Shown here: piece by piece, positions 33,830 through 46,203 of the stretch
Layout: each line of letters begins with the position of its first letter
Numbering within the stretch: the stretch's first letter is position 1
Assembly: GCA_000711775.1 (NCBI GenBank)
Contig: ARYC01000203.1
Location: 1-64,000, forward strand
DNA from: Oxytricha trifallax
Taxonomy: Eukaryota > Ciliophora > Spirotrichea > Sporadotrichida > Oxytrichidae
Direction of reading: 5' to 3'
Length of the DNA: 64,000 nucleotides
Position numbers and translations under genes: made by a program
The notes under the pieces: generated by a model
The model's input: the letters and a program-made list of their open reading frames with translations, nothing else
What the model was told of the DNA's origin: nothing
The model's database searches: none

Positions 33830-36800
33830 ATGCAGGCCGTAATGCTAGGAAAGCTAAAAGACGCTTTGAACAAGAAATTGGAAGAATTCGAGGAGAAATC
33901 GAAGGTGCTAGCCACTGAGAACACTAAGTTCGAGCAGGGGAAGGTGAACATGCTCTCATCAATGTAGAACAACATGAACTTTAAGAAGCTGATCCACAAC
34001 AAACTTGAAAATGCTAGATCCTAAGTGGAGGAGACTCAACATGAACACATTGCATTGCAGAGAACCAAGGATGAAACCGAAGCTAATCTCACAAAGATAC
34101 AATATATTATGATATGAATGCATAAAGTTAAATCTTATTCTACTATATTAATTAGTAGATAATATATATGATTCGACCAAAACTATCAGTAAAATTTGTT
34201 AAATTTACTACTTATATTGATTAATTTGAGTTGAAGATTCAGCAGGAATTGGAGAAAACGGAGAAAGACAAGCATTTTATTGACCGTATCAGCAGCAGTG
34301 TGATGGAACGTAAAAACCAGGAGTACGGACAGCGCATGAAGACCAAGGAAGAACTCGAGAGTGATGCTAAAGATGAACTTAAGAGACTCAATGTTGTTTA
34401 TATACATAATAATATCTATATATAATTTGTGCTAGAAAAGGAGCGCAATAGATTGAGAGAACTCCAGGAGCAAGCTGAAAGAGCCAAAGCTGAACTTGAT
34501 GACATCGAAAAGAGGATTTCATAGAAACTTACATAATTAATGAGCAAATTTTAAATAAAAGTATAGAAAGAATTGGAGGCAAAGAATAATGATGAATTAG
34601 ATGAATTGGAGAAGCAGAGAGCGCTGTTGGAGGCTGATCTCAAGAAAATCAAAGCTGATATTGCCAAAGCTCAAATTGATCTCCAAAACCTTAAAGATTA
34701 ATAGTTTATATTATCTTAAGATAAGAATGATGACTTGCAAGCTTAGATCGATAAACAGATCAAGGAGAATTAGAATGCTGAATTGGATTAATGTTTTAGT
34801 TATTTTTGGTGTTTTAACTTAATAGTGAACAAAAGAATTGGAGGTAGAAAACGCAAAGAGACAACTTGAGGAGATGGGAAAATTAGAGAAAGAGATTGAA
34901 AAGCAATAAGTAATAAGAGATGACTTGAAGGATAAGTGCAAGGATCTTCAGAGACAAATCGAAGAAGTCGAGAAAGCTATTCACGAAATCCAAGGAAAGA
35001 ACGAAGAACTTGTTGAGCATAATGAGTTAAACTTATGAAAAATATCACTTTTCTATTTTGGTAAAATGAGACCATCCAGCTATTAATTCAATACGAGAGA
35101 GAATTGAAGAGAGTAGTTAATGAACTCCAAGAATTAGAATCCAAGATATTCGGCTACAATCAATCCAACGATTTAATTAACCGCGTCTTGGGCTAAGTAC
35201 ATGCTCAACTTACATTCCAAAATAAAGAGAGTTTCTTTGATAATGCCCACTCACAGATGACTAATAAATTATGTTAATTTTCTATTCTTTCATAAAATAT
35301 GCTCTTCTAATCCATTAAATTTAAGTCACTATATTATTCATAATAGAATAAATAGACTAAGGTTGATTTGCCTATGTTGAAGAAGAACATTTCTAGTCTT
35401 TAAATTGACTTCGACAAGTTCAAGAGACAAGTGCAAGACATTCTTAACGGCAAATTACATGAGAAGGATATCACTACAAACACTGCCGCACTCAAGAAAG
35501 ACATTAAGACTCAAATCTCCGTACTCCTAAATATCACATTCAAATTATACTCTTTATTGTATTTATGCGTTATTAAATTAAATATTAACGAACAGATTGA
35601 TTAAGTCACCAATCAGGATGTCACAGAGATTGAGACTATTAAATACTATAAAATTTAAGAGTATTAATTCTGTTCAATTTACTGTTGCTGCTGAGGAGAT
35701 AAAAAAATATAGTTTAGTATTAAATTTTATAATAAATTTCAATGAAATACTTATAAGCTTGAAAATTTACGGATAAATTATTTACGTTTATGTATAATAC
35801 ATTTATTATTAATTTTAATTTTAAATCTAATAATTTGATATATAATTGGGATTTATGATTATTGAACACATTAACGCCACTTTATTTAATTTAGGGATAT
35901 ACTTGTTTATAAATTCTAATTGAAAATTGACTTTAAAAGCTGAGGAAGTGAAGGCAAAAGAAGCTATGATTTAAACCGTACTTTCCCACACTGAAGCCGA
36001 AGCCAACCGTATTGTAAATAAGCTTTTTTATAATTTAATATAAAAAAGCCAACAAAGTGCAAGAAATGGTAACATAAGTAAAGAACTTACAGAGAGAAAG
36101 AGCAAAGATTGAAAGAGCCATTAAACTAAAGATGGAATGTGTTAAGCAACCTAGTCAAAAGGATAGACTTTTCAAGATCATGCTCAAGTTTAAACATTTT
36201 TAATTAGTATATAATAAACAGAGAGATCATTAATTATAATTTTAATTCTTAAGTTATTTGAGGTGTAGGAGTACCTACTAGCAACTAAATTCTTCTAAAA
36301 CGAGAGAGATTAAATTTCAAACATTCAATCTACGTCCAAATCACTCTCAGCAAAATCAGAGCTCTCCAAGATTCTGGAACTCCTTGAAGACCACGAATAC
36401 TTCCAATTCCAACTTAAATAAGCCCAATCTGATATGAAAGACTTCTTATCATAGCAAATATTTTGCATGTTATTTGTACATAGATGCTTATATATTTTAA
36501 GACTACGAATTCTCATTGTCACAAGTCCGCTCACAATACGAAGACCTCGATGGCCAGTTAACCATTGTCAAGCAAAACGAATTGTACGAGAGAATTAAGT
36601 TGATTAATGTACAAACTCATTAAGGAGAACTCACTGAAGTCAATACTCAACTTACCGGCTGGAGAAAGCAAGTCAATGATTTTAGATAGATCATAATATG
36701 CAAATTAATAAAGATTTATATGCAAACCTAAATATATGATAAATAATAGGATTTTTCAAATTTTGAATCTCCATTGAATAATCATTATTTCCCAATTCTT

Positions 36801-37303
36801 ACTTTAATTTCTTTTTTAGAATCTAAAATTTATTAATTTATAGAAGAGTAGCCAGAACAGAACAGCAGTATCCAAGCCCGTACTTGAGATGGTGGACATG
36901 TTCGACAAGGAATGTGAGTTAGCACAAGAAGTGGTTTCTAAATCACAGAAAGACTATCAGAGAGTACAGCAAAATGTTGATAACTTACTATCACAATTAT
37001 CTGGCAAGAAGTAAGATGATGACGAAGACCAGATTAACTAATCTGATGATCCAGCACCAGCTGAGAAGCCTGATAAGATGAGTGAACTCGCTAAGATAGA
37101 TTTTAGTCTCGAAAAAACAGAAGAATTTATGTACTTATTTTGTAGATTATAAAGTACAATTTCATGGACAAAAATACTACATAAATTATTAGGAAGAGAG
37201 ATACAAGGATTCTAACAAGTACAACGAGCATCAAGTACAGAGACAGTACAAAGCTGTGCAACTCAAGTGGATTGATGTTGAAGATGCAGTCAAATCAGCC
37301 TGA
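33830..37303 (+). CDS. Long coiled-coil protein, unscrambled, 14 IESs
   Basis: ATG 33830-33832 (MQAVMLGKLKDALNKK), TGA 37301-37303. After removal of 14 pointer-bounded IESs the protein has about 800 residues, almost all heptad-patterned charged helix (KTEEELESDAKDELKRL-type repeats), with a Pro/Asp/Gln-rich linker near the end (DDDEDQINQSDDPAPAEKPD) and a short helical tail. No motor, kinase or finger is present. It could be a ciliary or cortical structural protein, but nothing identifies which. All segments are in order and on one strand. Every IES that is not a multiple of three restores the frame when removed with one pointer copy. Confidence 0.85.
34099..34238. other. IES, pointer AAGAT
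   Basis: Pointer at 34094-34098 and 34234-34238; 140 bp; join NLTKIQQELEKTEK in frame. Confidence 0.85.
34398..34430. other. IES, pointer TTGT
   Basis: Pointer at 34394-34397 and 34427-34430; 33 bp of AT-rich DNA; join LKRLNVVLEKERNR. A multiple of three, so supported by composition only. Confidence 0.6.
34528..34569. other. IES, pointer ATAGAAA
   Basis: Pointer at 34521-34527 and 34563-34569; 42 bp; join EKRISQKELEAKNN. Confidence 0.7.
34788..34842. other. IES, pointer GAATTGGA
   Basis: Pointer at 34780-34787 and 34835-34842; 55 bp; join ENQNAELEVENAKRQL in frame. Confidence 0.9.
35027..35070. other. IES, pointer AATGAG
   Basis: Pointer at 35021-35026 and 35065-35070; 44 bp; join LVEHNETIQLLIQYER in frame. 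Confidence 0.9.
35269..35352. other. IES, pointer AATAAA
   Basis: Pointer at 35263-35268 and 35347-35352; 84 bp; join HSQMTNKQTKVDLPML. Confidence 0.7.
35535..35585. other. IES, pointer TAAATAT
   Basis: Pointer at 35528-35534 and 35579-35585; 51 bp; join SVLLNINEQIDQVTN. Confidence 0.65.
35643..35667. other. IES of 25 bp, pointer TATTAA
   Basis: Pointer at 35637-35642 and 35662-35667. The smallest IES seen here; its removal changes the frame by one and gives EIETINSVQFTVAAEE, joining correctly to the next segment. Confidence 0.85.
35698..35946. other. IES, pointer GCTGAGGA
   Basis: Pointer at 35690-35697 and 35939-35946; 249 bp; join FTVAAEEVKAKEAM. Confidence 0.9.
36008..36053. other. IES, pointer AGCCAAC
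   Basis: Pointer at 36001-36007 and 36047-36053; 46 bp; join HTEAEANKVQEMVTQ in frame. Confidence 0.9.
36191..36255. other. IES, pointer AAGTT
   Basis: Pointer at 36186-36190 and 36251-36255; 65 bp; join FKIMLKLFEVQEYLL in frame. Confidence 0.85.
36465..36498. other. IES, pointer ATATTTT
   Basis: Pointer at 36458-36464 and 36492-36498; 34 bp; join FLSQQIFQDYEFSLSQ in frame. Confidence 0.85.
36691..36844. other. IES, pointer ATAGA
   Basis: Pointer at 36686-36690 and 36840-36844; 154 bp; join VNDFRQKSSQNRTAV in frame. Confidence 0.85.
37125..37197. other. IES, pointer GAAGA
   Basis: Pointer at 37120-37124 and 37193-37197; 73 bp; join SLEKTEEERYKDSNKY in frame. Confidence 0.85.
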
Positions 37304-37592
37304 TCCATAATTATATATTGACAATAATTTATATATTTTGTTTGTAAAAATGAATATTTTAATCAAGTGGGAAGAGATTTCTAACTGTGGAATGATTAAA
37401 TTGACACTTTAGATTAAATGATATTTTCTTTTTTAACTTAACATTACTTCTATTCTAAATTCTCTAAGATATCATATGTAATAAAATTAGTCCTTCTATT
37501 TTCCAGTTCCTATTAAATATATTTATGTTTCTTGAATACTTTAATTTGCTTATTCTTAAAATTTTAAATTAATATAATCAAATCTTGTGTGT

Positions 37593-38618
37593 ATAGCTAT
37601 TTTATGACTCACTGGGTATAGAGCATTTCTCGATTGCTTTGGAAAATACATCTCGCCTGAAAACACTGGATTTATCTGAAAATGATTTGGGAAGCCAAAA
37701 TTTCAAGATTTTACTTAAGATTTTCAACAAAAACAATGAAATCGAATTGCTTAATATAGCTGATTGCAAGGTAAGTTATTTTAATTATGATTAAATAGTT
37801 TATTATGTTTAATAATATAATATTCCAATCTCAAATAAAAAAGTATTTGATTTGATAAGCTTGAATTTCAGTTGTTTAATGTTTTGTATAGTTGGATGGT
37901 AATTGCTCTTAGAATTTATGTAAAATATTGCAGTAGACCAATTCTAGCTTGAAATATTTATACTTCAGAAATTCAAATATTGGTGATTAAGGAGCTGAAG
38001 CTGTGAGTGAGCTCATTAAAGACCACAAGACATTAAATTATATTTTATTATACATTTAAAGTAATTCGTAATTTAATTACATTAATTGAGCTAGAGGTAT
38101 TTAATTGTGGGATTACAGAGAAAGGTGGTCATTCTATCGGTGACGCACTCAAGACTAACTAAATTTTTATACTTAGTGTGTTATTGAGTTTTTATATTTA
38201 AAAAATCAAATAGATATTTTACTGTAACTTCTGCATTGAGAAACTAAGCATTGGAGAGAACATCTTAAACAAAAGAGATGTGGAGTAAATCCAGTAATCA
38301 GTGATATTTAACACTCAATACAATTAAATGAAGCAATCCAACAAGAAATTTACATACATAATTTTAATAGTTATTAAATTTGAAGGATTCGCACATAATT
38401 TAATAGCAGAGTCCTTGAAGAGATGGGCTTCTCAGTCAAACTTCGTAGCTGCTAAATTGCAAGAGAGACTCCAGTGTCCTCTGGATGAGTTAGATGAGAA
38501 AATTGCAGAGGTAATGTTCGATTCTAAGATGCAAATGGACTTGAAAGGGGTGCCCTAGAAGTACGAATACAGCAGTGGAGACGGCAAGATCGATTTTGGA
38601 AGTTAATAGAAGTAGTGA
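37593..38618 (+). CDS. C-terminal LRR part of scrambled pseudokinase-LRR gene
   Basis: Begins with the 13-bp pointer ATAGCTATTTTAT (37593-37605), whose partner is at 47086-47098. Leucine-rich repeats of the LxxLxLxxN type: SRLKTLDLSENDLGSQ, IELLNIADCKLDG, SLKYLYFRNSNIGDQGAEAV, LIELEVFNCGIT and KLSIGEN, then a charged tail to TGA 38616-38618. One GT-AG intron follows ADCK at about 37.77 kb and ends before about 37.89 kb. Three small IESs are listed separately. The segment has no start codon of its own and picks up in frame from the downstream segment (FEQLFY|DSLGIEHF). Such LRRs resemble the ribonuclease-inhibitor/NLR type. Confidence 0.85.
38037..38085. other. IES in LRR segment, pointer ACATTAA
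   Basis: Pointer at 38030-38036 and 38079-38085; 49 bp; join DHKTLIELEVFNCG in frame. Confidence 0.85.
38161..38229. other. IES in LRR segment, pointer TAACT
   Basis: Pointer at 38156-38160 and 38225-38229; 69 bp; join DALKTNFCIEKLSIG. Confidence 0.75.
38352..38381. other. Probable IES in LRR segment, pointer AAATTT
   Basis: Pointer at 38346-38351 and 38376-38381; 30 bp, AT-rich; join SNKKFEGFAHNLIA. A multiple of three, so only composition supports it. Confidence 0.55.
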
Positions 38619-38775
38619 TCATTGAAATTAATGATAAGATATTAAAATCACTTTATTTCCTTAAAAGAGGTTTATTTTGCTATGTCATAAATACAAGATA
38701 AAGGTCATTGTGATAAAGATAAGGAAAAATATAATATTTCCTAAAAGTAAAAAAATAGCATTAAATAAATAAAAT

Positions 38776-39600
38776 ATGACTGAAATAACCATTAAAAATC
38801 AAGGCAGATCCAAGACTACTCTCAAGTCTCTCTTTAATGAATAAAAGTCCCCTAACATCCATACATCAGATAGTAAATAATAGAATGGGAATAAATATTA
38901 AGAATAGAAAAACTAAAACGACGAGTCATTCACAAGTGGGAAATCATACACATATACAACTCAAGAAGAATAAATTAAGAATATTTAGAGAAGGAAAAGG
39001 CTGTTGCCAATCAAGTCAGAACAGTTAATTTAAATGGAGGATGTTAAATTTCTTAATGATTAAATTTAAGAAATGGCTTTGCCTTATAGTCCTTCTATGG
39101 GGGCTTAGTAAAATTAACACAGTTAAAAAGTTATATCTCAAAATCCATCCTAGCCTTATTCATTTATAATACTTTGATTCTAAATGTATTTCCAATCTAT
39201 CGAACAAATTATGCCTCTATATAACTGGCATAAAAATTTCCAAAAATATATTGATTAATTGAGCAATAACTGTTGGTTATAACAGAAGAATCTCTAGACG
39301 ACTGGTTGGCTTAATCAATAAACCTAGATCTTAAGAACATGCCTTCTCTCAGGAAATTAAACATCCCTCAGCAAACTAAAGACATCCTACAAAAATATGA
39401 ACCCAAAAAGAAGACTTAGTATTCGTAGATACCCAGCGCAGTTAAGAATTATATTGACAATAAAATGTATCTAAATAGTGAATTATCAAATTAAAATGAC
39501 AATAATAATTTAATAAGCTAGAGAGATAGAAATACAAGCAATTAAACAATAAATTTATATTTATTAGAATTGAGTAAAATTTTATCATATATAAGAAAAT
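38776..39600 (+). CDS. Unknown Q/N/K-rich protein
   Basis: ATG 38776 (MTEITIKNQGRSKTTLKSLF) with an open frame to about 39.18 kb; after a join between about 39.12 and 39.29 kb a second frame (LDDWLAQSINLDLKNMPSLR to about 39.56 kb) follows. No domain recognised. It lies between the LRR end-segment and the CNB gene; it could be an N-terminal part of the latter, but the CNB gene has its own plausible start. Confidence 0.5.
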
Positions 39601-39636
39601 TAAACATCACATAAAAACTTGGAAAAATATCAGATT

Positions 39637-42600
39637 ATGATTAATACTCCATCTGGAGTGAGTAGTGGAATGCAAAGTGTAAATAATTATAAAGTTAACA
39701 TGTTTGGTTCTGCGAAACAAGCATAAAATTATTAATATCAGGGTTTGTCTAGTAATCGCACTTAAGCATCAACTGCAGCTATTTATGAAAATATTGGGAT
39801 TATTATTTATAATTCTAAATAAATATATAAAAGGTTTCCCTAAAAATTATTAGAAATTTAAATTTTTAAAAAGTTTATCCAAAGAAAATATAATTTTTAT
39901 CTTTGAAAATTTAGGCTCCTAAAAATGTTTAATCATCTTAATTATCAGCTAGATGGACAAACCCAAGTGCAATAACTCCTAGGGACAATCTCTTCTCCCC
40001 TTAATATCTCTAATAGTTTGAAGTAAAGTCAGTAGTTGATAAGATTGAGGAACTAAAATAAAGCCAATACAAATTAAATAAAAAATAGACTTAGACTTTT
40101 CAGAGAAAAGTGAACACAGAGAATTTGCTAATTAGATCTAAATCCAACTATTAAGATCAGTAATCTCCATTGCCATAGAGTGCTTTGAAAAGTAACAATA
40201 TGTCACCATTATTACCTATAAATCGTGAAAGGCAGACTCTTAAAATAAGTCAGTTAAACCTGAGTAAATTAGGCAGAAACAATTTAATGGGAAATTCCTA
40301 TACATATGATTAAAATGAGCTGAGTTTCAGGAAATTGAAAGCATTTGAACATAAAGTTTAATATGCTGCTTAATTAAATGGATCTCAAGGAAATGTGAGC
40401 AATTTAGATTGCTCATAGAGAAACGAAAGATTCTTAGAAAAGCTCAAGTATGATTATTATAAAGTTCCATATGGCTCTTAAAGAGTGGAGAAGTCAAACA
40501 TAATAGTTGACAAAAATAGTTTTATGTCAACTTCCACTATTCAAGGTAATAATGAAAATGTAAAGAAATCGCTTATGTTAAAATATTACTCTAATAAGCC
40601 TAACTAATACGCTATTTAATTAGACAAAATAGTTCAAATGTAATAGTAAACAGCAGCTTAAAAAATAATAGGGATGAAAGAAATGTTTAGTTATTAAAGC
40701 TTTATAAACTCACGGTAAGACTAGCTTAATAAGAGCTAGACGAAAGAAAATAATACTCAAAATCAGTACAGCACTAAAAGTTAAAAAGAATTGCCAAGAA
40801 TAAATTAAGCTATAAATATAATTGCTTAATCTCCAGAGAAGGCACTACAACTAAAAAAACAATTATTAAACAATAGTGAACTGAAAGTTGATTAATCTCC
40901 TTATCAGACACCCTAGAGAAAGCTTACAAGAGAATCTTCAAATAAATTGTCAAATCTTGTTAAGAGAGATTCATCTATGTCAATTAGACAGTTAATCAAT
41001 CAAAATAGTGCACAGATGAATAGAAGTTAAAAATCTCTTCCTCCAGCTTAAGAATAACTTCATTCTGTGTTCAGAGACTCAAATTTCTGGCTTCATAAAG
41101 CTTTTTATTACTAAAAAGATAAGAAGATTAATGCGTGTATCGATTCATTAAGAAAAGCGATCGCTCTAGATTTTACAAACCTACAAGCTCATTTAAATCT
41201 AGCTAGTATGCTATATAAAAAGGAGCAGTATTCCGAAAGTATCTAGGCTTATAAAAATATCATAAATCAGCATGAAGTCTTGAACGATAGTGAAAGTTAT
41301 GAAAGTGCACTGTATGGACTTATTCTATGCTTTATATAAATAAAAGATTATGAATAAGCCTATGCACAGTTAGAAATATTGATATCAGCGAATGATAAGT
41401 TCCAAGATTAAAATTATTTGAATAGCAACAAACCTCAGTACGTTTTTATCAAAGCTGTACTGCATAGAAAGCTCTGTTAGTTAACTTTTCTTATAATATT
41501 TTATGAATGAAGTATGAAGAGTCTGAGATAGAGTACAAAAGAATTTTGAAAATCTAAGAAGCACCTTAATAACTTGAAAATGCTTAGAATACCGAAAATG
41601 AAAAAGATCTTTACAATATTTTGAACAAAAAATGTTTAGACTTTCTCTAAAATGTAAAGATTCCTTCAAAGAATACAATCTCTTCTGGCTAATAAATTGT
41701 AAAATATTACTCACCAAATGATGGTTGGATGATTGACCAATTTAAATTCATAGCCTAATAACTCTAGAAACTAAGCTTTTTCTGCAGATTTAATGCTGAG
41801 CAGCTGTAACATTTCTTAAAATACTTTCAAGTTGAAATTTATTCCAAAGACTAAGTCGTTTTTATAGAGGATAATTTTGTGAGAATAGTGTTAGATGGGT
41901 AATTAAAAATGTTATCTCATTAGAAAAATGTATGTGATCCTGAAGTCATATCTTATTTACATCCTGGCGATATTATCAATTATTCAAAGATAGATAATGG
42001 GTAGTCTTAGTATTTTTAAAATTGGATTGTTAGTAGCGAAAATTATGAAACCTCAAGTTCAATTGTATGTTCTTAAGAATTCTTTAATTTTATTTGGGAA
42101 TAACAAAACACAAATAATAACATGATGATATTTTAAACTATGAAAAATCATCCCATTCTATAAGGAGTGACTCTGTAAACACTTTATTTATTGGCTTTTG
42201 AACTGATCTAGATAAGAGAATATGATGAAAATTAACTAATCTTAAAGCAAGCCCTTAAATCAAAGTTAAAGAACTTTCATTAGTATTTCTATGGCAACAG
42301 ACTATCGTCCTTGTCTATAAACAAATAATAGCAAGAATAAAAACAATTGAAGATAAATTAATCACGATTAAGTCCAATATAGCATAAGCAATAGGATTCC
42401 TAATAAATTTCAAAGGGATTATTTAACACATAATCCCATAGCTCTATTCTCACACAAAAATACAGTGTTAAAGACATAAATTAGTATCCAATTACCTAAG
42501 TTAATTAAGAATCAAGAATTAAACTTAACGCTTTAAAAAAGACAGACCATTTAATTGATTTGATACAAAATTAAAATCCTATTGAAAAAGAGCTTTTGCA

Positions 42601-43318
42601 GCAAAATGATCCTAATAAAGAAACCTTAAGAAATTAAGGTTAGAACACTAAACTTTAACTTGATACAAATAATGAAGTATATAATGAGAAGTTACAAAGT
42701 AAAACCGAAAAATAAAAGCTAGAATATTTACTTGACAATGTCTTTAAGAAAAATTTAGACATTTTGTAAGAATATTGTCAAACTTTTAATGTTAATACAA
42801 CAAGAGACGATTCTCTTGATGGATTATATATAATTGATGAAGGACAATGTTTTGTCAAATCAAATTACGATAAAAATCATGATAAAGATTAGCTTTAAAA
42901 GGCAAAATGCATGTGCTAGCATTATAGAAAACATGTAAAACCAAATAATCTTGATGAATAGGTTTTTCCAAATAAAGTAAAAATTGAAGATGGGTAATTA
43001 CATTAGAGAAATTGCTGTGCCATGAATAATAAATAAGACTCAAAAATCCTAAGAAAAGGTGATTATTTTGGATTAAGCGACTTTTTCAGAATAAAAACTT
43101 TAAATTACTATGGCGATATTGTAGTTTCTCCAGGGTCTAAAGTATCATGCCTGTATCTAAAGAAGCAATATCTAGATAAACGTATTCCTTTCTATGACTT
43201 GGAATAAATTAAGAAAAATTGTATGGAGAAAGGGAATATGCAGGAAGTTAGCTTGATTGGTTATTAAGGGAAGTTTGCGAAGCTAGCAGAAGAATTTATT
43301 AACAATTAAGATTCATGA
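39637..43318 (+). CDS. TPR protein with tandem cyclic-nucleotide-binding-like domains
   Basis: ATG 39637 (MINTPSGVSSGMQSV); TGA 43316-43318. A Q/N/S-rich N-terminal third is followed by TPR-like helices (ACIDSLRKAIALDFTNLQAH, LASMLYKKEQYSESIQAYKN). Then come two cNMP-binding-like folds: one after LSFFCRFNAEQLQHFLKYF (QVVFIEDNFVRIVLDGQLKM, LHPGDIINYS), and one near the end (GLYIIDEGQCFVKS, LRKGDYFGLSDFF, SPGSKVSCLYL). The phosphate-binding RxAA core is not visible in either, so nucleotide binding is uncertain. A pointer GCT probably bounds an IES at about 39.78-39.92 kb, and one more cut is needed near 41.48-41.51 kb. A regulatory or scaffold protein is likely. Confidence 0.75.
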
Positions 43319-43426
43319 GATCTAATTGTTTTATTTAATTTATTCCAGAGATTATTATATCATTCAACAAATCAAGCATCAATTAAATTTAAATTTTATT
43401 TGAAATTATTAATTTAAATTTGTAAA

Positions 43427-45834
43427 ATGGGAAACTTAAATGAAAGCGACAAGAAATCTAACTCCTATCTTTTTCTCTAAGTATGTAATTCTATAATTAT
43501 TTGGTTGACGAATGCAAATTTTACCTAAATTATTTTTATTAGTCTTTAGAATAAAGCTACATTACAATTGCGATGATTGATGAGATAATGAGGAGATGGA
43601 CTGACCTAGGAAAACCATTATTTATGGTACCGAAGGATTTCAAAGAAAAAATATTGTAAAGTATGGACCAAGAAATCAAGTTTAATTATCTGGTAAGTTT
43701 CAAATTTTAAAAATACTAAACAAAATCATTTTTAGAAATGGCTTACTCAAGGATTAGAAATAGACATGTTTGAAATTCTTACTGATATCATTTTATACTC
43801 AAGATGTGACTAAGAAGACAAATTCTAGAGTAAGATTGCTTGTTTAAACATTATCAATAAATCATTTCCATATTTTAGGTTTGTTTGATTTATATTGCTA
43901 CACAGAAGAAATTTTTATGAAAATAGAGGAATTTAGATTTTTCATAGAGAAATCCATAACAATTATTTCGACTACTCTCTCATTGAAACGCTAGTATCTC
44001 TTTGATATTTATAAAGCTATCGAGCAAAAGATTTTCTAATAGGGTAAAGAATAATTCAGCAAGAATGAGTTTATGAAAATCACGACTATATTGAGTAAAG
44101 AGCTAGCATCAACTATCGACGAAATAGGCACTAAATTTGATTCATTTGCAAAATAAATAAAAAAACACAGGCTTCCCAGCTATCTAGAGCAGGATAATTT
44201 ATTCTTAGGAAAGTATATGATAAAAGACATCATGGCCTACAACCAAATTATTGAGAAGAATTTACTCTAGTATGAGTCAGTCTTTGTTAAGCCAATTAAT
44301 TAAATTGATACAAAGAGAAATAGTTTAAGCAACTCACTTCTTGTAACAAGAAGGCAGAGCAATTTAAAGATTATAGACACTAGCCACAGATAATCAAATG
44401 CCAATAATTCAATGAGAAGGGATGGAGTTAATGACTAAGATGCCTTAAACTAAACTGGAAGAATAAACGATGCAATTTCTTAACTAATGAGTTTATCGAA
44501 CCCCAGAAACATTGATGATAATAAGCTGGAGATGTCTAAGAGCAACGCATTTGCACAATCAAGATATCAGACACTATTCAATCTGTGGTATTGTTTCAGG
44601 ATCAAAACAGAAGCTATATTTGAACCAGAAAAGAGAGACTATATTTTTGACTTTTTCATACTTGACGACTCTAAATTTGATGAATTTTACTTGTTTAAGA
44701 ATATTTGGAGGGAAACTCTATTGCTTAATAGTTTGACTAAGAAAGGATTCTCAAATAAAATAAATTCTGTGCATAATTTTGGAATATTGCCTAGTAAGAT
44801 TATATTCAGAGAAATTGAAGAAATTTCATGCATATCTCTCGAGGAATTTCTTAAACAAAAAGATAATTTTGCATCTATCAAAGAAAATGACAATGAATCA
44901 TCTCCTAATAGATTGAGAAGTGAAAGAAATTAAAATAGCGGAGAGAGAAAAAATCAAATTCTTTTTGACGATGATCAGTATATTTCAAAGTAAACCTACT
45001 TATCAGAAGTTGAAGCCATAAATATTATACTCAAAGTTATAGACTTGATTCAAATACTTCACTCCTAGAATATCATACATACGAACTTCAATCCATCAGA
45101 GATATTCTTGAAAGATAAATCCCTTGATAAGATATTCTTTATGAATTTATACTACTGCAGTTGGGATACTTTTAATACTATAGGCTTGATGCTCCCCGAA
45201 GACGGTGATAATTTAAGTATATTTGATGCAAGAGTTAGAAACAAGAATTATATCGCTCCTGAACAAATAAAATTGGGGTTAGAGCTTGATATGATATTAA
45301 GTGGTCATAACGGCAAGCTTGATGAAACTAACCCTGAAGTAATTGAATATCATTTGGCAAATAAAGCTAAAATTAATAAGCAATGTGACATTTATGCAGT
45401 TGGAGCGATATTATATAGACTTCTAATGTCTAACCCTCCAAACCTCTCTATATCTGAATATATAGCTAAGAAAAGATTGAACGAAAAAAGTCCAGATTCA
45501 AATGTTTATGAGGTTCCTTATTTCTTCAAAGACTACATTTTGTCAAATGATATGTGCTATCTATTAATTAGGTTATTGCATCAGAATCCCAAATATAGAT
45601 TCAGTGACTTAGAATAAGTTAAAGAAGAGCTGCTTAAACTTAGAGAGAATATTTATTCCACTCCACCAATGCTAAGAAAGATTTTGGGTCATCCTATATT
45701 GCCCAATGAATCTTATTAACAACAAGCTCTTCCTAAAATTATAGAATTCAAGAATTCTAAAATGAATGAATTTTCTCTGAAATATTTGGCGAAATTTATC
45801 TATGAGTAAAATGTAGAACAGATCAGCATTATTT
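43427..45834 (+). CDS. N-terminal pseudokinase part of scrambled pseudokinase-LRR gene
   Basis: ATG 43427 opens MGNLNESDKKSNS, a plausible N-myristoylation start. Two GT-AG introns (GTATGT...ATTAG and GTAAGT...TTTAG, both before 43.74 kb) and one more cut near 43.88 kb precede a long frame. The kinase-like domain reads IIHTNFNPSEIFL where HRDxxxxN is expected and FMNLYY where DFG is expected, but keeps YIAPEQ and CDIYAVGAILYRLL. It therefore lacks the catalytic Asp and the metal-binding Asp and should be a pseudokinase. The frame runs on through SKMNEFSLKYLAKFIYEQ, which already looks like the first LRR, into element B1 at 45835. Beyond B1 the LRRs continue at 46811. Confidence 0.8.
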
Positions 45835-46203
45835 TAGGAATACATTTGATTTGGAAAATAAATAATAATTAATAATATAATAAATTATAATTCTTGGCAG
45901 TTTACTTTCTGGAAACCTGGACAATATGGTACTTGTTCGATAGGGTATTAAAAATTAGCTGGACTCTACTATTGGCTGTACCCCTCTATTGCATCGTAGA
46001 AGCGAGATAAATCAACTTTAATTATGGGTGATTTGTTTATTTAATTTTAATGTCATAATTAAAGTTGATTTATCTCGCTTCTACGATGCGATAGAGGGGT
46101 ACCGCCAATAGTAGAGTCCAGCTAATTTTTAATTCCCTTTCGAACAAGTACCATATTGTCCAGGTTTCCAGAAAGTAAACTGCCAAGAATTATAATTTAT
46201 TTT

